Source: Cyanoderma ruficeps (Eukaryota > Chordata > Aves > Passeriformes > Timaliidae). Taken from it: 64,000 nucleotides of DNA. The stretch spans positions 724,259 to 788,258 of the forward strand of contig VZDJ01007749.1 of NCBI GenBank assembly GCA_008694505.1, read 5' to 3'. Shown in pieces: positions 49,366-60,987 of the stretch; within the stretch, counting starts at the first letter, position 1; each line of letters opens with the position of its first letter. Under the pieces are notes generated by a model. It was given only the letters and a program-made list of their open reading frames with translations, was not told the origin of the DNA and did not search any database. The position numbers and the translations under genes were made by a program.

Positions 49366-50007
49366 TTGGCAAATTCTGGTCCTTTCCACTGCCCCTCATT
49401 TCATCTCAGTCCATTTGGTTGTAATCACTCAATTTCCAAATTTTGTATATTTTCTTCAATTGCATTTTATTTGATCATATCTCCTTTCCAGAGCATTTGT
49501 TAGACTTTTCTCTGATTTCAAAATTTCATTCCCTTTCCTGAAAGGGAAATATTCGTGATTGTCGGAGTCCAGGGCATCCCTTTAGATAACCTGGGACCCA
49601 AGGAAGGGAGTTTGAACCCTGGACAGGGGGGTGTGGAGCCAGTCCAGGGGGGTTGGAGACCTTGGCACAGAGCCCAGGAAGACGCTGGGTTTGATTTTAG
49701 TCCATGGGAGAAGCTTCCAACACTGAGAGAGGAATTACAAACCTCAAAGGTGTGAAAATAGTAGTTCAGCACAGCACAGGGTGAAAAATTTTGTAGTTTA
49801 GGGGTTTTTAGAATAGAGGTATATGGGGGACAAGATGGAGGATTTAGGGTGTTGCCCTAAGTTCCTCTCCTTCTTCCTCATTCTCCATCTTCTGATATGG
49901 TGATGACACAAAGTAGTTTGAGGGGATTGGGTCAAGGTAGAAATGACCCTTCTAGTATAGTTACTACACATTGGCACAAAATTGTAAATAGCGGACATGT
50001 AACTATC

Positions 50008-50015
50008 TATATAAG
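50008..50015 (+). promoter_or_regulatory. LTR TATA box
   Basis: TATATAAG within the 49560-50241 LTR, about 95 bases before AATAAA. It is the expected core promoter of the LTR; present activity is unknown. Confidence 0.7.
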
Positions 50016-50109
50016 AGTAAAGCAATGCCCCATTGGCAGTCAGTGGCCTCGTGTCCCAGCCACTGTCCAGACCTCGGCTGGGTGCGGAGAAAACTCTGAG
50101 ATACCAAAT

Positions 50110-50115
50110 AATAAA
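50110..50115 (+). terminator. LTR polyadenylation signal
   Basis: AATAAA downstream of the LTR TATA box, in the expected place at the end of R. Confidence 0.7.
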
Positions 50116-50247
50116 CAACACGAGAAACCTGAAAACAAGGCCTTGAAGACTCCGCTTTTTTTCTTGCAACACGGCTCAGGGCTTTTAGAGGGCCAAGGAC
50201 TTTTAACAACCTGAATCTTGGGTGAGAAACCAAACTCGAGACGTGAT

Positions 50248-53200
50248 CTCCAGATTTGAGATAGCATGGATAGTTCTTCTTTCACAAATCTCCATGGAAA
50301 CTCACAGTGCAGGCTGGAACGGAAGCTGCAAAGTGAAGGTGGTGCAGCTCTGGACTGTCTCACCATGGCAAAGAATTCGTGTGGTAACATTTCCTTAAAA
50401 GTGGATTAGGAACTCTGAGTAACGGAAGTGCTTTTGTCAAGACCAAAGCCAGAACTTTGGCTCTTAGTGAAATGTTGGAGCAGTGTGGCACCTCTCTTCT
50501 GGAGCTATCAGATTGTAAAGGTGAAAAGTAAGACAAATCCAGAAGAAAAATCACTCCCAGAAAAACCCATATTTGCTTACCTCACTTATTAGGTAGAAAT
50601 GCTATTGCATATGCCATTTATTCTGTATTTTTCTGTAGAAAAAGCAGAGGAAGTTTTGAGTGATACACTTTCCACATGGGTACAGTATTTCCTACACAGA
50701 ATTAAAGTTTTGAATGCTAAAGGGAGTCTGGCAAACTTTCAATTTTTTGCTGGAGTTCTGGGATGTAAGGAACAGAGCCTATTCAGGGTGCAGAGACACA
50801 GAGAAGAAATATTGTGGCTCTTTTATGTCTAAGAATTCAAGAAGGCATTGAGTATTGTGTTACTTTTTTTAAAGAGACTGACGTTGGTTTTGTCAGCCCA
50901 TGCATATCTTGTTTTACATTAAAATTTTTAGGTCCTAGCAAATACAGATTGGGGTCTTATCTGTTCCAAACTGAGTGCTGAAACTTATTTATTTTGAGCT
51001 GATGGTGCTGCATTGTCAGTTCTGCCATGACTCAAACAAAATTTTATTTTTTACTCCTATATATAAGCTGTATTTTTTCCTTCATTGTTATACTACTGCC
51101 CTTATATTCTGACCAATAAAATAATTGGCTAATGAAGTTTCTCTTTAACTACTACAGTTTTATTTAATTCCTGTAGCTTATTTAAGATATTTAGACTTCT
51201 TATTTGCTTATGTTTAATTGATTTCTAACAAATTTATAGTTGTGCTCTTTTACTGAAAAACAACTTCAATTACAAATGACAATTTACTTTCTGATAGGCT
51301 CTTTTTAAGATTTCACATTTTAAGTATTTTAAGTTATGCCTAAGAGTGCTCAGAGTAGCAGTCTTGAATTTCCCCTCAAAGATAGACTTGATAGTTATGC
51401 AGTGGTCCTGATTCTGCCATTATCTGTGTGTGAAGTGCTTAATATACCTGAATTTAAAATCCATACCTTCAAGTAGTGTTTTTTGAAGGAATGGTGTCTT
51501 TGTACACAACAAAGCATGCAGAAAATTTGACCTCTTATATAGGAAAGGTTTTTTTAAGAAGTCAAGAAATGTGAAATTTTCAGTTGGAAATTGTGATTTG
51601 CTTTTATTGAAAATACTTTTGAGAACACAGCATTACTAAATAATAAATATGTCAGAAAAAAAAAAAAAAAGAAGTAGAATCTTGACTCTTAATGGCCAAA
51701 GCTGTAGGCATTTGCCAGAACTGTTTTCTAGCCTGTATATGAACTTTTTCCTGTCTCCTCCCTCTGGTCTTCCTGTCTCTTGAGACCTCTTACTCTACAG
51801 TTACTCCTTTCCAACAGAGAAGATTCCATTTGGAGCACCTTCTTACTTTACTCCATGGACTTCAAAATCTCCTTTCTGAAAATCATCTCCTTTTCTTTAC
51901 AGCTGGGTTAGTGTGGTTTTGTTTAGCATTGTAGCTGTTCATATTTCTCTTTATGGGACAGTTCTTCGGCTTTGTTTTTCTGTCTCTTCTTGGTTTTGTG
52001 GTAACTTGCCCAGAGTGGGAGTTGGAACAAATTAATTTTCCTGAAATGCAATTCTGGGAGGGCTGCACCAGATGAGACAGAATATGAGAGGGTCTCCATT
52101 ACTCTGTTTATAGCTACCTGTCACTATTGATCACTAACTAATCTTCTTAGAAGTATCATTTCAATTTTCCTTTTTCAGTGTGGACTAAACAGTGTTGCCA
52201 ACACATATTTTTCTCTACTAGACATCACAGTAAGTATGTGGCAGACAAAAAATTTGAAAGCATCTCCTCAGATTCCTGTTTAAAAATGACTTTTGAATGA
52301 CTTGATTGGAGGTGTCATGCTTACTGGCATTGAAAAATTAGAATTTTTGAAAGCAAGTGAGTTGGTTATTTGCTACCAACCTGTGCTGAGCACCTACACA
52401 TCCTGAAGGGAAAACAAGTGAAAATTTAGTCAGAAAAAATAGGCAAATATATAGAGAGACTTGAGATTTGGAAGTAGCATGTGAACAGTCTGTATTAAAT
52501 GCCCAAAAGCAAAGGGCAACATCTTAAAAATCAGTGGGAGAAAGAGTGTGGCTCCATGTTTTGCCAGGGACAGCTGTGGGGCTTTCTGTACTCTGAATGT
52601 CTTTTCTGGTTTTGGTCCATGGGACATTTATTTCTATGTTTCTTGTGCTACCATTTCTAAAATGGTCTGAGCATTATCGGTGGAAGCTCAGTGGCCTCCT
52701 TTGTAGGGCTGTCTGTCCCAATCTTCAGAAACTGGAGGAACTTACTGGAACATGGTTTATCACTGGCAGGGAGAGCTGAGCTCTCAAGTGCCAGGATGTT
52801 CACAGCCAGTTTGTTTGCACTGATTTATCAAGGTTTTAGGAAGCCTGGTTGGGTGGTATTCCAGAGTTGAGTTATGGCACATGAAATTCTGTAGGAAGCA
52901 TAGGAAAGAAAAGGTACTTTATCCAAGAAGCTGCTTGGGAAGGACTTCAAGAGCTCTGGAAGCAAGAGATTGCACTGAAATCTGTCTTCGAGGCTGCAGC
53001 AGGCTCTAGACAGTGCAGCTCTTTGTTTTCATGTGTGAAAATCACAGAAAATTCTCACTCCTTCGTCATGTTGCTCCTGCTGTTAGAGCTATCTGTGATT
53101 GGTTTTTATGGGATCACCAACTTGGATTTGCGAGGCTCTGTGGGTTAAGAGTAAAGGTGTCAGGCAGGCATGCAGGAGGCACACTTACCCTTCAGGGCTT

Positions 53201-54039
53201 TCTACAGAGTTGCCGCTGCTGCATCTGCTCTGCTCTCTCTGTAAGTAAAACAAAACAAAATCAGGAACTTTGATAACACTGGGAGCCTCCAGGCAGTGAA
53301 ATGAGAATTATTTGGTAAATAACAGTAAATGCTACTTCAGTAGTAGCATTTCAAGAGGATGGTGCATGTTCTCCACTCAAAGTAGGAACATTTGGTTACT
53401 TCAGATGTCTGCAATTTCTTCACCTTCCTGCAGCTGGTATCTGGGTGAAAAGTGCGTGTGCAGCGCCTGGTCCAGCTGAGAGGTGCCGAGTTCCAAACCA
53501 AACTCCCCAGCTGCCTTCCAATAAATGAGGATTAATGTATAGAGGTAAAAGAAATGCTAGCAACCTTTCCAGATATCTCATACATACATACATACATGTA
53601 GATCTCAGGATAGCATATGTAAGAACAAAGCAAGTCATAGGCTGGAAAAACCTGCCCTCACAGAGGAAATAATGCTACAGGTAAAAGAAAATAAACTGAA
53701 GCTTGTAGAGACAAAACAAATAACTTCTCAAACTCTTAGAAGTTATAGTAGATGCAGAGGTTATTTTAAGAGGAGAGGTCCACCTGTAAATTTGGGAATA
53801 AAAATTTGGAATAGACAGTTTCTATCCTAGTGCAAGAATGAAGGAGGGAGATGAGTGGCAAGAGATCAAAGGGCACATACAGGATGTACTGAATGAATGA
53901 GGGAGAGGCAGGCAAGACAGAAAGTAGGATCAAAGGACACTAATGATGAAGAAGCTCTGCTTGCTATCTCCCATAAAGAAACACAGTGAGTCAGCAGAAG
54001 TTCAGAAGGTATTAAAAGGAAAAATCTAAAAGGAGATCA
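50248..54039. other. Non-coding, no gene recognised
   Basis: No recognisable gene or transposon. Poly-A lies at about 51656-51670 and a TACA microsatellite at 53581-53597. Open frames are short and featureless. Confidence 0.55.
53581..53597. repeat. (TACA)n microsatellite
   Basis: Four uninterrupted TACA units. Simple sequence. Confidence 0.9.
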
Positions 54040-54290
54040 CATTAGAATCAAGCTCCATATATTTCTTGCCAATCAAGGGATGTATTAATAAAGGGACATG
54101 GATAACATTCATGCACAAGGTTTTTAAGTGCAGAGGCCTTTGGCTTTCAAACTATGGATTAAAAAGCCTTGAAGAGAGCAGTCTGAAAAAAGGTAAAGGA
54201 GCCAGCCCCATTACAGGGCTTGGTGGAGCCTTATCTGGAGTGCTTTGAGTTCAATTCTGTTTTCAGCTAATGCCCTGTTGTCATTAAATA
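54040..54290 (+). pseudogene. CR1/L3-like LINE ORF2 C-terminal remnant
   Basis: 'GGATGTATTAATAAAGGGAC' near 54078, 'AAAGGAGCCAGCCCCATTACA' phrases near 54195-54220, and 'CTTATCTGGAGTGCTTTGAG' (54231-54250) followed by TTCAATTCTG appear in the order found at the C-terminal end of L3/CR1-type ORF2. There a PHLEYCVQFW-like segment precedes the stop; here the equivalent translates roughly as PYLECFEFNS. The copy is much decayed, with no continuous reading frame, and the left boundary is uncertain. This is a separate copy from the one at 38.5-39.2 kb, as it covers a more C-terminal part. Confidence 0.55.
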
Positions 54291-57200
54291 CAAATGATGC
54301 GCATGTGTTTATTTTCTGTTCTTTCATTTTCCTCTGAGGTAATGACAGAAATATTACTTTTGTCTACTTATGAGTAGTAAAGCTACTTCACACAAGTCTA
54401 TTGATGAGCTAGGGGATGTGCCAGGGAAAAGGAGCTTCAGACTGTACTCTGGAAACACATTTAATTAAGGATATCAAAGACATGATTAGAATAATTAGGA
54501 AATTGCTCAATATAATATTTAGCACTGAAGCAATTTGTGATGGTAATCCATTGGTCCCAGAGGACCTCCTGCATAGTATAGGTAATTTGTTTATTGCTGT
54601 TTTTGAGGGGCCTGTTTGTCTTTGAGTCAGTGAGTAACATGCAGGGCTGTGCCACAAATCCCACAGAAAGCTGGGAGCCCAACTCACACCCGAGACTGGA
54701 AAGAGAGGAGGGAAATGAGCCATTTTGGAAAAATCACAGTTGAACCTTATATGTAGTCTAGAAGTGACATTGTAGGGAAGTATTAATGATTACCTCTGAA
54801 ATAGGAAAAGGAAAAAACCAACATGAAAATTCTTCCCTGAAACACAGATTCCAGTATCTTTTCATTAATCTCCACCTCCATCTACAGGCCATGAAAGCAG
54901 TGTGGTGTGTCAGGAGAGAGGACACTCTTCAGGAAATTCATTGCACTGTTCCTTAAAATAAAATGTGTTTTTTAAAGCCTTGGGAGATTGATGGGAGCCG
55001 TACTTCTGCAAACATATGTAAAAATCCCTGTACAGGGTTTTTGTCTTTTCAGTGAGTGTATGCCACAAATTGTAGCGGAGCAGGCAGTAACAGCAATTTG
55101 GGAACTTACATTGCAAGGTGCTGGGTCTGTTCAGGTAGCTGAGGATCTGCTTCTCTCTCCTGTTTTAAATCCTCCTAAATCTTTTTAGATTTGCTTAAAT
55201 GAGTGAAACTTGCTCCTTGTCTAGCTATTTGTGGAATAGGTGTGGTTAATCAAGAGTGCTTTCTTCACAGTCTTTGTGCTGCTGTTTCTCTGCGTACACC
55301 CTGAGCAATTTCTCCAGTATGCTGAATATAATCATTGGACCTTCTGTCTTTGTTTTCTGTTCAATTTCTTGTAGCTGACTTGCTTTTTGCTACTACCCCA
55401 GATTTTTACTTGCTCTCTATTTCCTGTTGAATACAATATGGAATGAAAACAATTTAAACAAGACCTAGAAATACAGAACTTCCCTAGCAATTATTCTGCT
55501 CTTTTATCTCTCTCAATTTTAATGCAATTGGGCTCCCTCCTTTTATCCCTGATCAGTGTTCTGCTGCTCATTTTCCATATCTTTCTGATTTCCTAGTTCT
55601 ACTGTGTCTTTACTCTAGTAAATTCTGCAACTATTTCAGCGAACTTTTCTGTTACAAGATTATATTCCATTTTACCATCTCTTTTCATAGTCATGAGAGA
55701 AACTTCCTCCTCTGTTTTCTATATCAAGCCAAAGATTATGTCTCTATCATCCAAGTCTGCCATACCTAGAATTCTTGGCAGAAGGTTGAAAGTACCAAAA
55801 CTGCCAAATTGCACAGAACCATTTTTATTTAATGATTCAGATTTATGCAAGCATATGCTGAAATTGAGAGATTTTTAGTAACTTAAAAACTTAATTTATT
55901 TTTCTGTTGATTCATGTTGTCCTGTTTGTTGATCCAAATTATGTGGTGATCCTTGAAAGATGGCAGGATGCACTTTGGATGTTTATGGTTCCACATTTTA
56001 AGTAAATTAAACTTTCTGAATGAAAAGCTTTAGTTTGGATGGAAATTTAAGTTTAAGGTCTTGAAACTTGAGCCCACTTTTAGAACCATGAGACATAGCA
56101 GTAATGAGACTGAAGACAAAAACTTGAAAGATATTAAAGTGTCCAGTCTAATCAGTGGTGACGCCCTTGGTCCATTTCTGCTGATCAGAACCCTGTGTGA
56201 AAGAAAAGTCAGTCAAGTAATAGAAAATCACTGTACTTGTTTTAACAGGGAAATATTTATTGCTGCTATGAAAAAAGAAAACTTGACACATTATCTGGTG
56301 AAATTAGAAAAATACATTTAGCCAGGTTCTGTGCTGGATGGCCAAAAGGAAATGTGGATAGGCCAGTTGACACTGCCTGAGGATCCAGCCTTGGAATGAG
56401 GCAACATAAAGGAAAAAAATGTACACACTGCAGCTAAAGTAGTGTTTGAAAAAGTGAGAACAGAGAGAAAGTAATAGTGACAGCACTACAAAAAAGATTT
56501 AATAGGGGTTTGAAACTGTTATTGATAGCACACCATCAGCGCAAGGTACTTTTTCATTATGGCCCAGCTGGTTAGAGGAAAGAGCATGAAGAGATGGAGG
56601 AAGGCATTTTTAGCAGTGACCAATGAAAAATAGGGATAATGCAGCATTCCCTAAACATACAATGGCTTTTGAGATATATAAAAAAAAGAGTTGGAATTAA
56701 AGAAACTTCACTCTGATAAAATGCATTTCAAACTAAACAAACACTGGGCAATAATGATAATAAGCCACACATTTATCCAAGGTATAAATCTGAACCCTTT
56801 GGGTAAATTTTGCTCCTTTCCTTTTATGTTTAATTTCTCTCTTTAGCCTTTATTCCCACATTTTTACTTAGATCACAAACAGCTGGTGTAGAAAAGGTAT
56901 ATTTGAGTATCACTAGAAACAACCAAGGTCATAAAAAAATTTTAAAATTTAGGCAAACACCCACAGCCACATGTGCCTTGAAACTGGAGAAGAGTTATGT
57001 CTTAGCCAGTTGCTTCGTCTTTTGTATTTTTAAGAGCTTTTAAATCATGTGACTACCAGGGCAGAAAGAATAAATAGGTTTATCTTGGTGGAAGCTTCGC
57101 AGATTGATATTTTAGAGCTCTAGTGACTGAGCACAGGGATATTTATTTAGAATATCAATGTTCTCCATCTTTTCCAGAGCTTCTCCTGGAGAAACAAACC

Positions 57201-60200
57201 TCTTAGCTATGAAGAGACTTTTACCTTTTTAAAATCATTGAGTAGGGGGGGGAATGTTCTTCCCTTCTTGGTTTTAGTCACAAAGTTAAATGTTTAAGAG
57301 TTCACAGCTTTAGGAAGTGATATTGCAAACTGGATAATTTCAAATTCTTGAAGCTGGATGATGTCAAAGTGCACTGATAGACCAGACCACCTCCACCTGC
57401 TAGTCCAGTTTGAATGAAATTTGTTAGGTCCTAGATTACACCTAAAACCAGCACAGACACTAATTAAGCCTGCCCAAGTTAGCTTGGGGGCCAGAAGCAG
57501 TGGGAAGCATCTTTTCTACCTGGTTTCCAAAATGCTAATTGGCTGACAGACGATTCTGGTACCTTAGTATAATATTGCAGTTTGTAAGATGGGTCACTGA
57601 TAAATCAAATATAATTGTTTGCATTTGTATCATTATTTGAATGAGAAGTTTCAGATTCTTATTCTCCATCCTCAGAAAATTTTCAGTCTTGAATCTCAAC
57701 AGTAAGGGAAGTAGAACTGCCAAAGCATAAAAATTTCCCCAACCAAACCACCCCAAAATTAATCAGAGTTCAATTTAAAGACCATTCATTAAGTATTTAT
57801 GAAGCAAAAGCAAACAGAGATGTGTGAGAAATTTTGAGAGACTAGTTTGCTAAGCTGGTAGGAAATTTAATTCCTAGAGCTCTAGTCTTTTGGAGAAAAA
57901 TAGGATTGTATACTTCATTTTCAGATGATTTGGATGCAACCCTAACTCTGGAGTATCTGTGAGTTGCTAATACCCTCTGTGCCTGTCTACTATGTCTGTT
58001 TGCAGAGAGTAGAATTTTGTATGCCCAGTAATTTATCATTTCACAGTGATGAAAGAGAGAGCTCCATAGACCCTGTAGTAATTGCAATGGTTGTAATTAT
58101 GCTAAACCCATCAATATATCAAATAAACTGTTTGATGCTTCATCTTTTCACTCTATTCAGTGTAAAAAGGAACATGAAATGACCTTCTGGTGATTAGAGT
58201 AACAAGTGCTCTAACAACCCCACTATGTGCTTAATGTGTCATGTCAACTTTGTGATTGTGTATATTCTGGAATTGGATGAAAATACTGCAAAACAGTATG
58301 AAAAGGAGCTATGTTTTTAATCAGATGAAAGGAAATAATGAAAGGAAAGAGAAAAGGCTGGCATTCTATAGCTACCTGGCTTTGGAGTATGATTGCTTGA
58401 TAGTCTTACCACTGAATCATCTCATCACTAAATTAATTACCTATTTCAGGTCATAACATAATATCCACGTGGCAGTATCTAACATCAGTTTTGTTCTTGT
58501 GGTGTATAATTTACAAGTTAGAAGTGTAATTTCAGTGAATACCACACAAGTCCTCTATTGGTTTTGGGATACAGGTTAAAAAACTTGCTGATACCTATAG
58601 CAATGTCTTATTCCATGAAAAGGTTCACCCTGACCTGAGTAAATCCTGCCTTCTGACTAACACTCTGATTATCTTATGTTGTCTGTGAGTGGATATTTTT
58701 GTCATGTTCTTCTGTTGGCCTATTTGTTGTAAATAATCTCCTACTTTTTAGCAAGGGACTGGTAATTATTCAGGGTGTTATGAAATTCAGTTCTTTTTAC
58801 TGTAAATAATATCTATTCATGAATAGATATTCATGCCAATTCAGAATATATTCAGAATATCTATTCATGCCAATGAAAAATTTAATACTTTGGAGCACTT
58901 ATGCCAATTTTTTATTAATTTTTAATGTAATTTACTAGAACATATTTGTTGTTCTGCAGACGACTGCTTACTGAAGTGCTAGGATATAATGATTTTCTTT
59001 AGAATAGTAGATACTGCCAAGAATTCCCTTTTTTCTTCGCTATTCCTACTACCCTGCACTGTGAGCCCATCTGTCCTGTTGGATCTGGTAGATTATTGTT
59101 AAAACTGCCACTGTAAATCCAGTGAGGTTTAAATATTTTTTCACATACTCAGGTAGTGTTGCTGATACCCAAAGAGTTCTGATGACCTTTGGCATGACAG
59201 AAATTTAAGTACTACTTGTCCTGCACTTAACATGTGTGAAGCCCCTCACATTTTATCTTTGTATGGAATTGTTTGAGGCCTTAAGATGACTTTCTGCAGT
59301 TTCTTTTCCTTTCTATTGCCCATTATAAGCCCCTTCTCTGCTCTTGCAATCACAGATTCAGATGTCACATTCCCTTCTTCTGATGTCATTCCTTGGAGAG
59401 AGGAAGAAATGACTTTCAGAAGACAAGCCAGCTGACACCAGGTGGGATTTTAAAACAGTCACAGGCAAGGCTGTTGGAAAGAAGAGTGCCTTGGGGAGGG
59501 CAGAGGGAGTAATGACTGATCTTTGTGGGAATCCAGTTTACTTTGTAGTGGCTCTGGATTAATGCAGCCAAATCTGTACTGGTTCTCATGATCCATATGC
59601 TCTGTTGTCTGAGGAATTCTCCACTATTTACTGTCTTGCACATAGATCAACTGAGTTGCAAATCAGCTTTTTTCCTCTAAGGTAATGCTAGTAATGACCC
59701 ATAATGACAGACAGCGCAGCGGAACCAAAATCTGATGCTTGCCCATTTGCCCTTGTGCCCTGCTGCTCTTCATATGCTTTGGATACTCTTTCCTTCTACT
59801 CCGTACATCCACTTTTGCAAATGGGCAGCTCCTCTCTTCAGGGACATGCAGAGAAGGGCTGGCAAGCCTTGCCTGTCACTCAGCAAGGCCTCCCTTGTAC
59901 TGAACCCCTGTGCAGTTTTACAGGAATAAGTGAGAGAGAGCCACTTTTCTCTGAGAGAGGAATATAGTCATGGTGCATTTCACTAGTTGTGTTTTTCACC
60001 CCAAGAGATTATACAAAATACTTTCCACAACCTTTTCATGTTTTAGAATTTCAGGATCAATGGGTCTCTGGCTATTTCTAAAACAGATTGAACAAGAGCA
60101 GACTCATGAATTGTCCATGAAATAAAAATAGATGTGACAGGTTGTTATTCGGAAGAGTCTGTTGGGATTCAGAGAAGAGCTAAGAATGTGAACACACAAG

Positions 60201-60481
60201 ATGAAGAGGAAAAGACTTTCTTGCTTTTTTTTATAAAAAGATTGTAGAAACGATTCCTGGTACAATTGCATATGCATTCATAGAAGAAGTTCCAACTGTC
60301 TTTCTCAACCTATTGCCTGTATCCTTATCTACTGATTTCCCCCAGTATTTTTCATTACACCAATCAGCTGGTTTTAATTTTGTTTCTGAAATGACTTTAA
60401 ATGTGTTCTAACAATGTTTTAATGTATTGTTGCAGTGCGTAAATTGGGTTTTCTAATGTTCTGTATATTTTGTTATATATT
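54291..60481. other. Non-coding, no gene recognised
   Basis: About 6.2 kb without recognisable genes. It contains the perfect palindrome at 58808-58831 and a nearby direct repeat. The open frame at 56061-56321 (+) has no recognised domain. Confidence 0.55.
58808..58831. repeat. Perfect 24-bp palindrome
   Basis: AATATCTATTCA is followed at once by its exact reverse complement. A 13-base word, TATTCATGCCAAT, that starts inside the palindrome (58828-58840) is repeated at 58862-58874, and ATTCAGAATAT is also nearly duplicated between them. Local duplication and inversion seem to have happened together. Confidence 0.95.
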
Positions 60482-60661
60482 TGTAATGGTTTGTTCCTAC
60501 CCCCCTATCCCAACCCCCCGATGGTGTTTCCCTTGTGTTTCCCTTGTCAATCACCTTGTAAGATCTAGAAGATTCTGGGGAAAAAGCCTTAGGATTTGAT
60601 AAGGTACCTCAGTACCACCTTCTTTCATTGTTCTGTTAAGTTTCCCAATTCTGGTCACACA

Positions 60662-60678
60662 CCCACCCCCCCCTCCCC
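60662..60678 (-). other. G-quadruplex-forming motif in LTR
   Basis: The minus strand here reads GGGG, A, eight G, T, GGG. The eight-G run can supply two G3 runs with a two-base loop, so the pattern meets the usual four-run rule. It lies within the U3 part of the LTR and is visible as a C-rich tract on the plus strand. Confidence 0.7.
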
Positions 60679-60839
60679 TGGGATTTGTGTGAAGTTCTCC
60701 CCTGCTCGGTGTACGCCCCCTGTACTTAAGGTGAGGACAGGGGGGCTGCTGGTCACTCTCACTCTGGGGTTCTGGCCCTCCCGCTCTGGGGCTCTCCCTC
60801 CCTGCACTGTCCATCTGCACATGGGAGGTAACTGAGAGG

Positions 60840-60845
60840 AATAAA
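60840..60845 (+). terminator. LTR polyadenylation signal
   Basis: AATAAA in the 60482-60987 LTR, about 140 bases before its 3' end. Confidence 0.65.
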
Positions 60846-60987
60846 ACCAGCTGAAACCCAAGCAGAGTCCACTCTTTCTTCCACGCCGTTGACCACGCTT
60901 CAGTTGGAGGTTCAGACCCACCAAACCTCTCTCATATGGAAGCCAGGGAGCGAGCTAGCCAGTGAAGATCTCCCCCAGCGCATTTCA

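Larger units (their letters stand above)
48770..49543. repeat. Large inverted repeat, ~186-bp arms
   Basis: The left arm (48770-48956) and the reverse complement of the right arm (49359-49543) agree at most positions by eye, with a few substitutions and small indels. The outer ends read TTTCAGGAAAGGGAATGAAA and the inner ends GCCAAAATTACT. The 400-bp spacer holds a second, more diverged inverted pair (about 48990-49050 against 49160-49235), an extra inverted copy of the outer motif at 49145-49170, and a very AT-rich self-complementary tract (49225-49365). Unit-like similarity between 48770-48945 and 48957-49120 (both end in GGACC-AA-CTTGCC, about 176 bases apart) suggests diverged tandem units, some of which were then inverted. 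It could be a foldback DNA transposon or a rearranged satellite fragment. No transposase frame is present. Confidence 0.85.
49554..50247 (+). mobile_element. Solo LTR with 6-bp target duplication, ERVK-like
   Basis: CGTGAT occurs at 49554-49559 and again at 50242-50247, flanking a 682-bp element (49560-50241) that starts TGTCGGAGT and ends ACTCGAGA. The ends form an imperfect inverted repeat, and the terminal CA is mutated to GA. Inside, TATATAAG (50008-50015) is followed by AATAAA (50110-50115), the normal U3-R order for plus-strand transcription. A 6-bp duplication is typical of beta-retrovirus-like (ERVK) integrases. Both target duplications flank a single LTR and no internal sequence is present, so this is a solo LTR. 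The insertion point is ten bases beyond the right end of the inverted repeat. Open frames inside it on both strands are not genes. Confidence 0.88.
60482..60987 (+). mobile_element. LTR, passerine ERV type
   Basis: Plus-strand LTR of about 506 bp. It starts TGTAATGG and ends GCATTTCA, an imperfect inverted repeat (6 of 8) with TG...CA ends. U3 contains C-rich runs and the word CCCTTGTCAATCACC, which I associate with passerine LTRs. AATAAA at 60840-60845 precedes a U5-like part with CCACGCCGTTGACCACG and TCAGACCCACC. The flanks ATATT (60477-60481) and ATAAT (60988-60992) could be a 5-bp target duplication with one mismatch. No internal retroviral sequence was seen on either side, so it is probably solo. 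Open frames on both strands inside it (60551-60924) are shadows. Confidence 0.75.
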
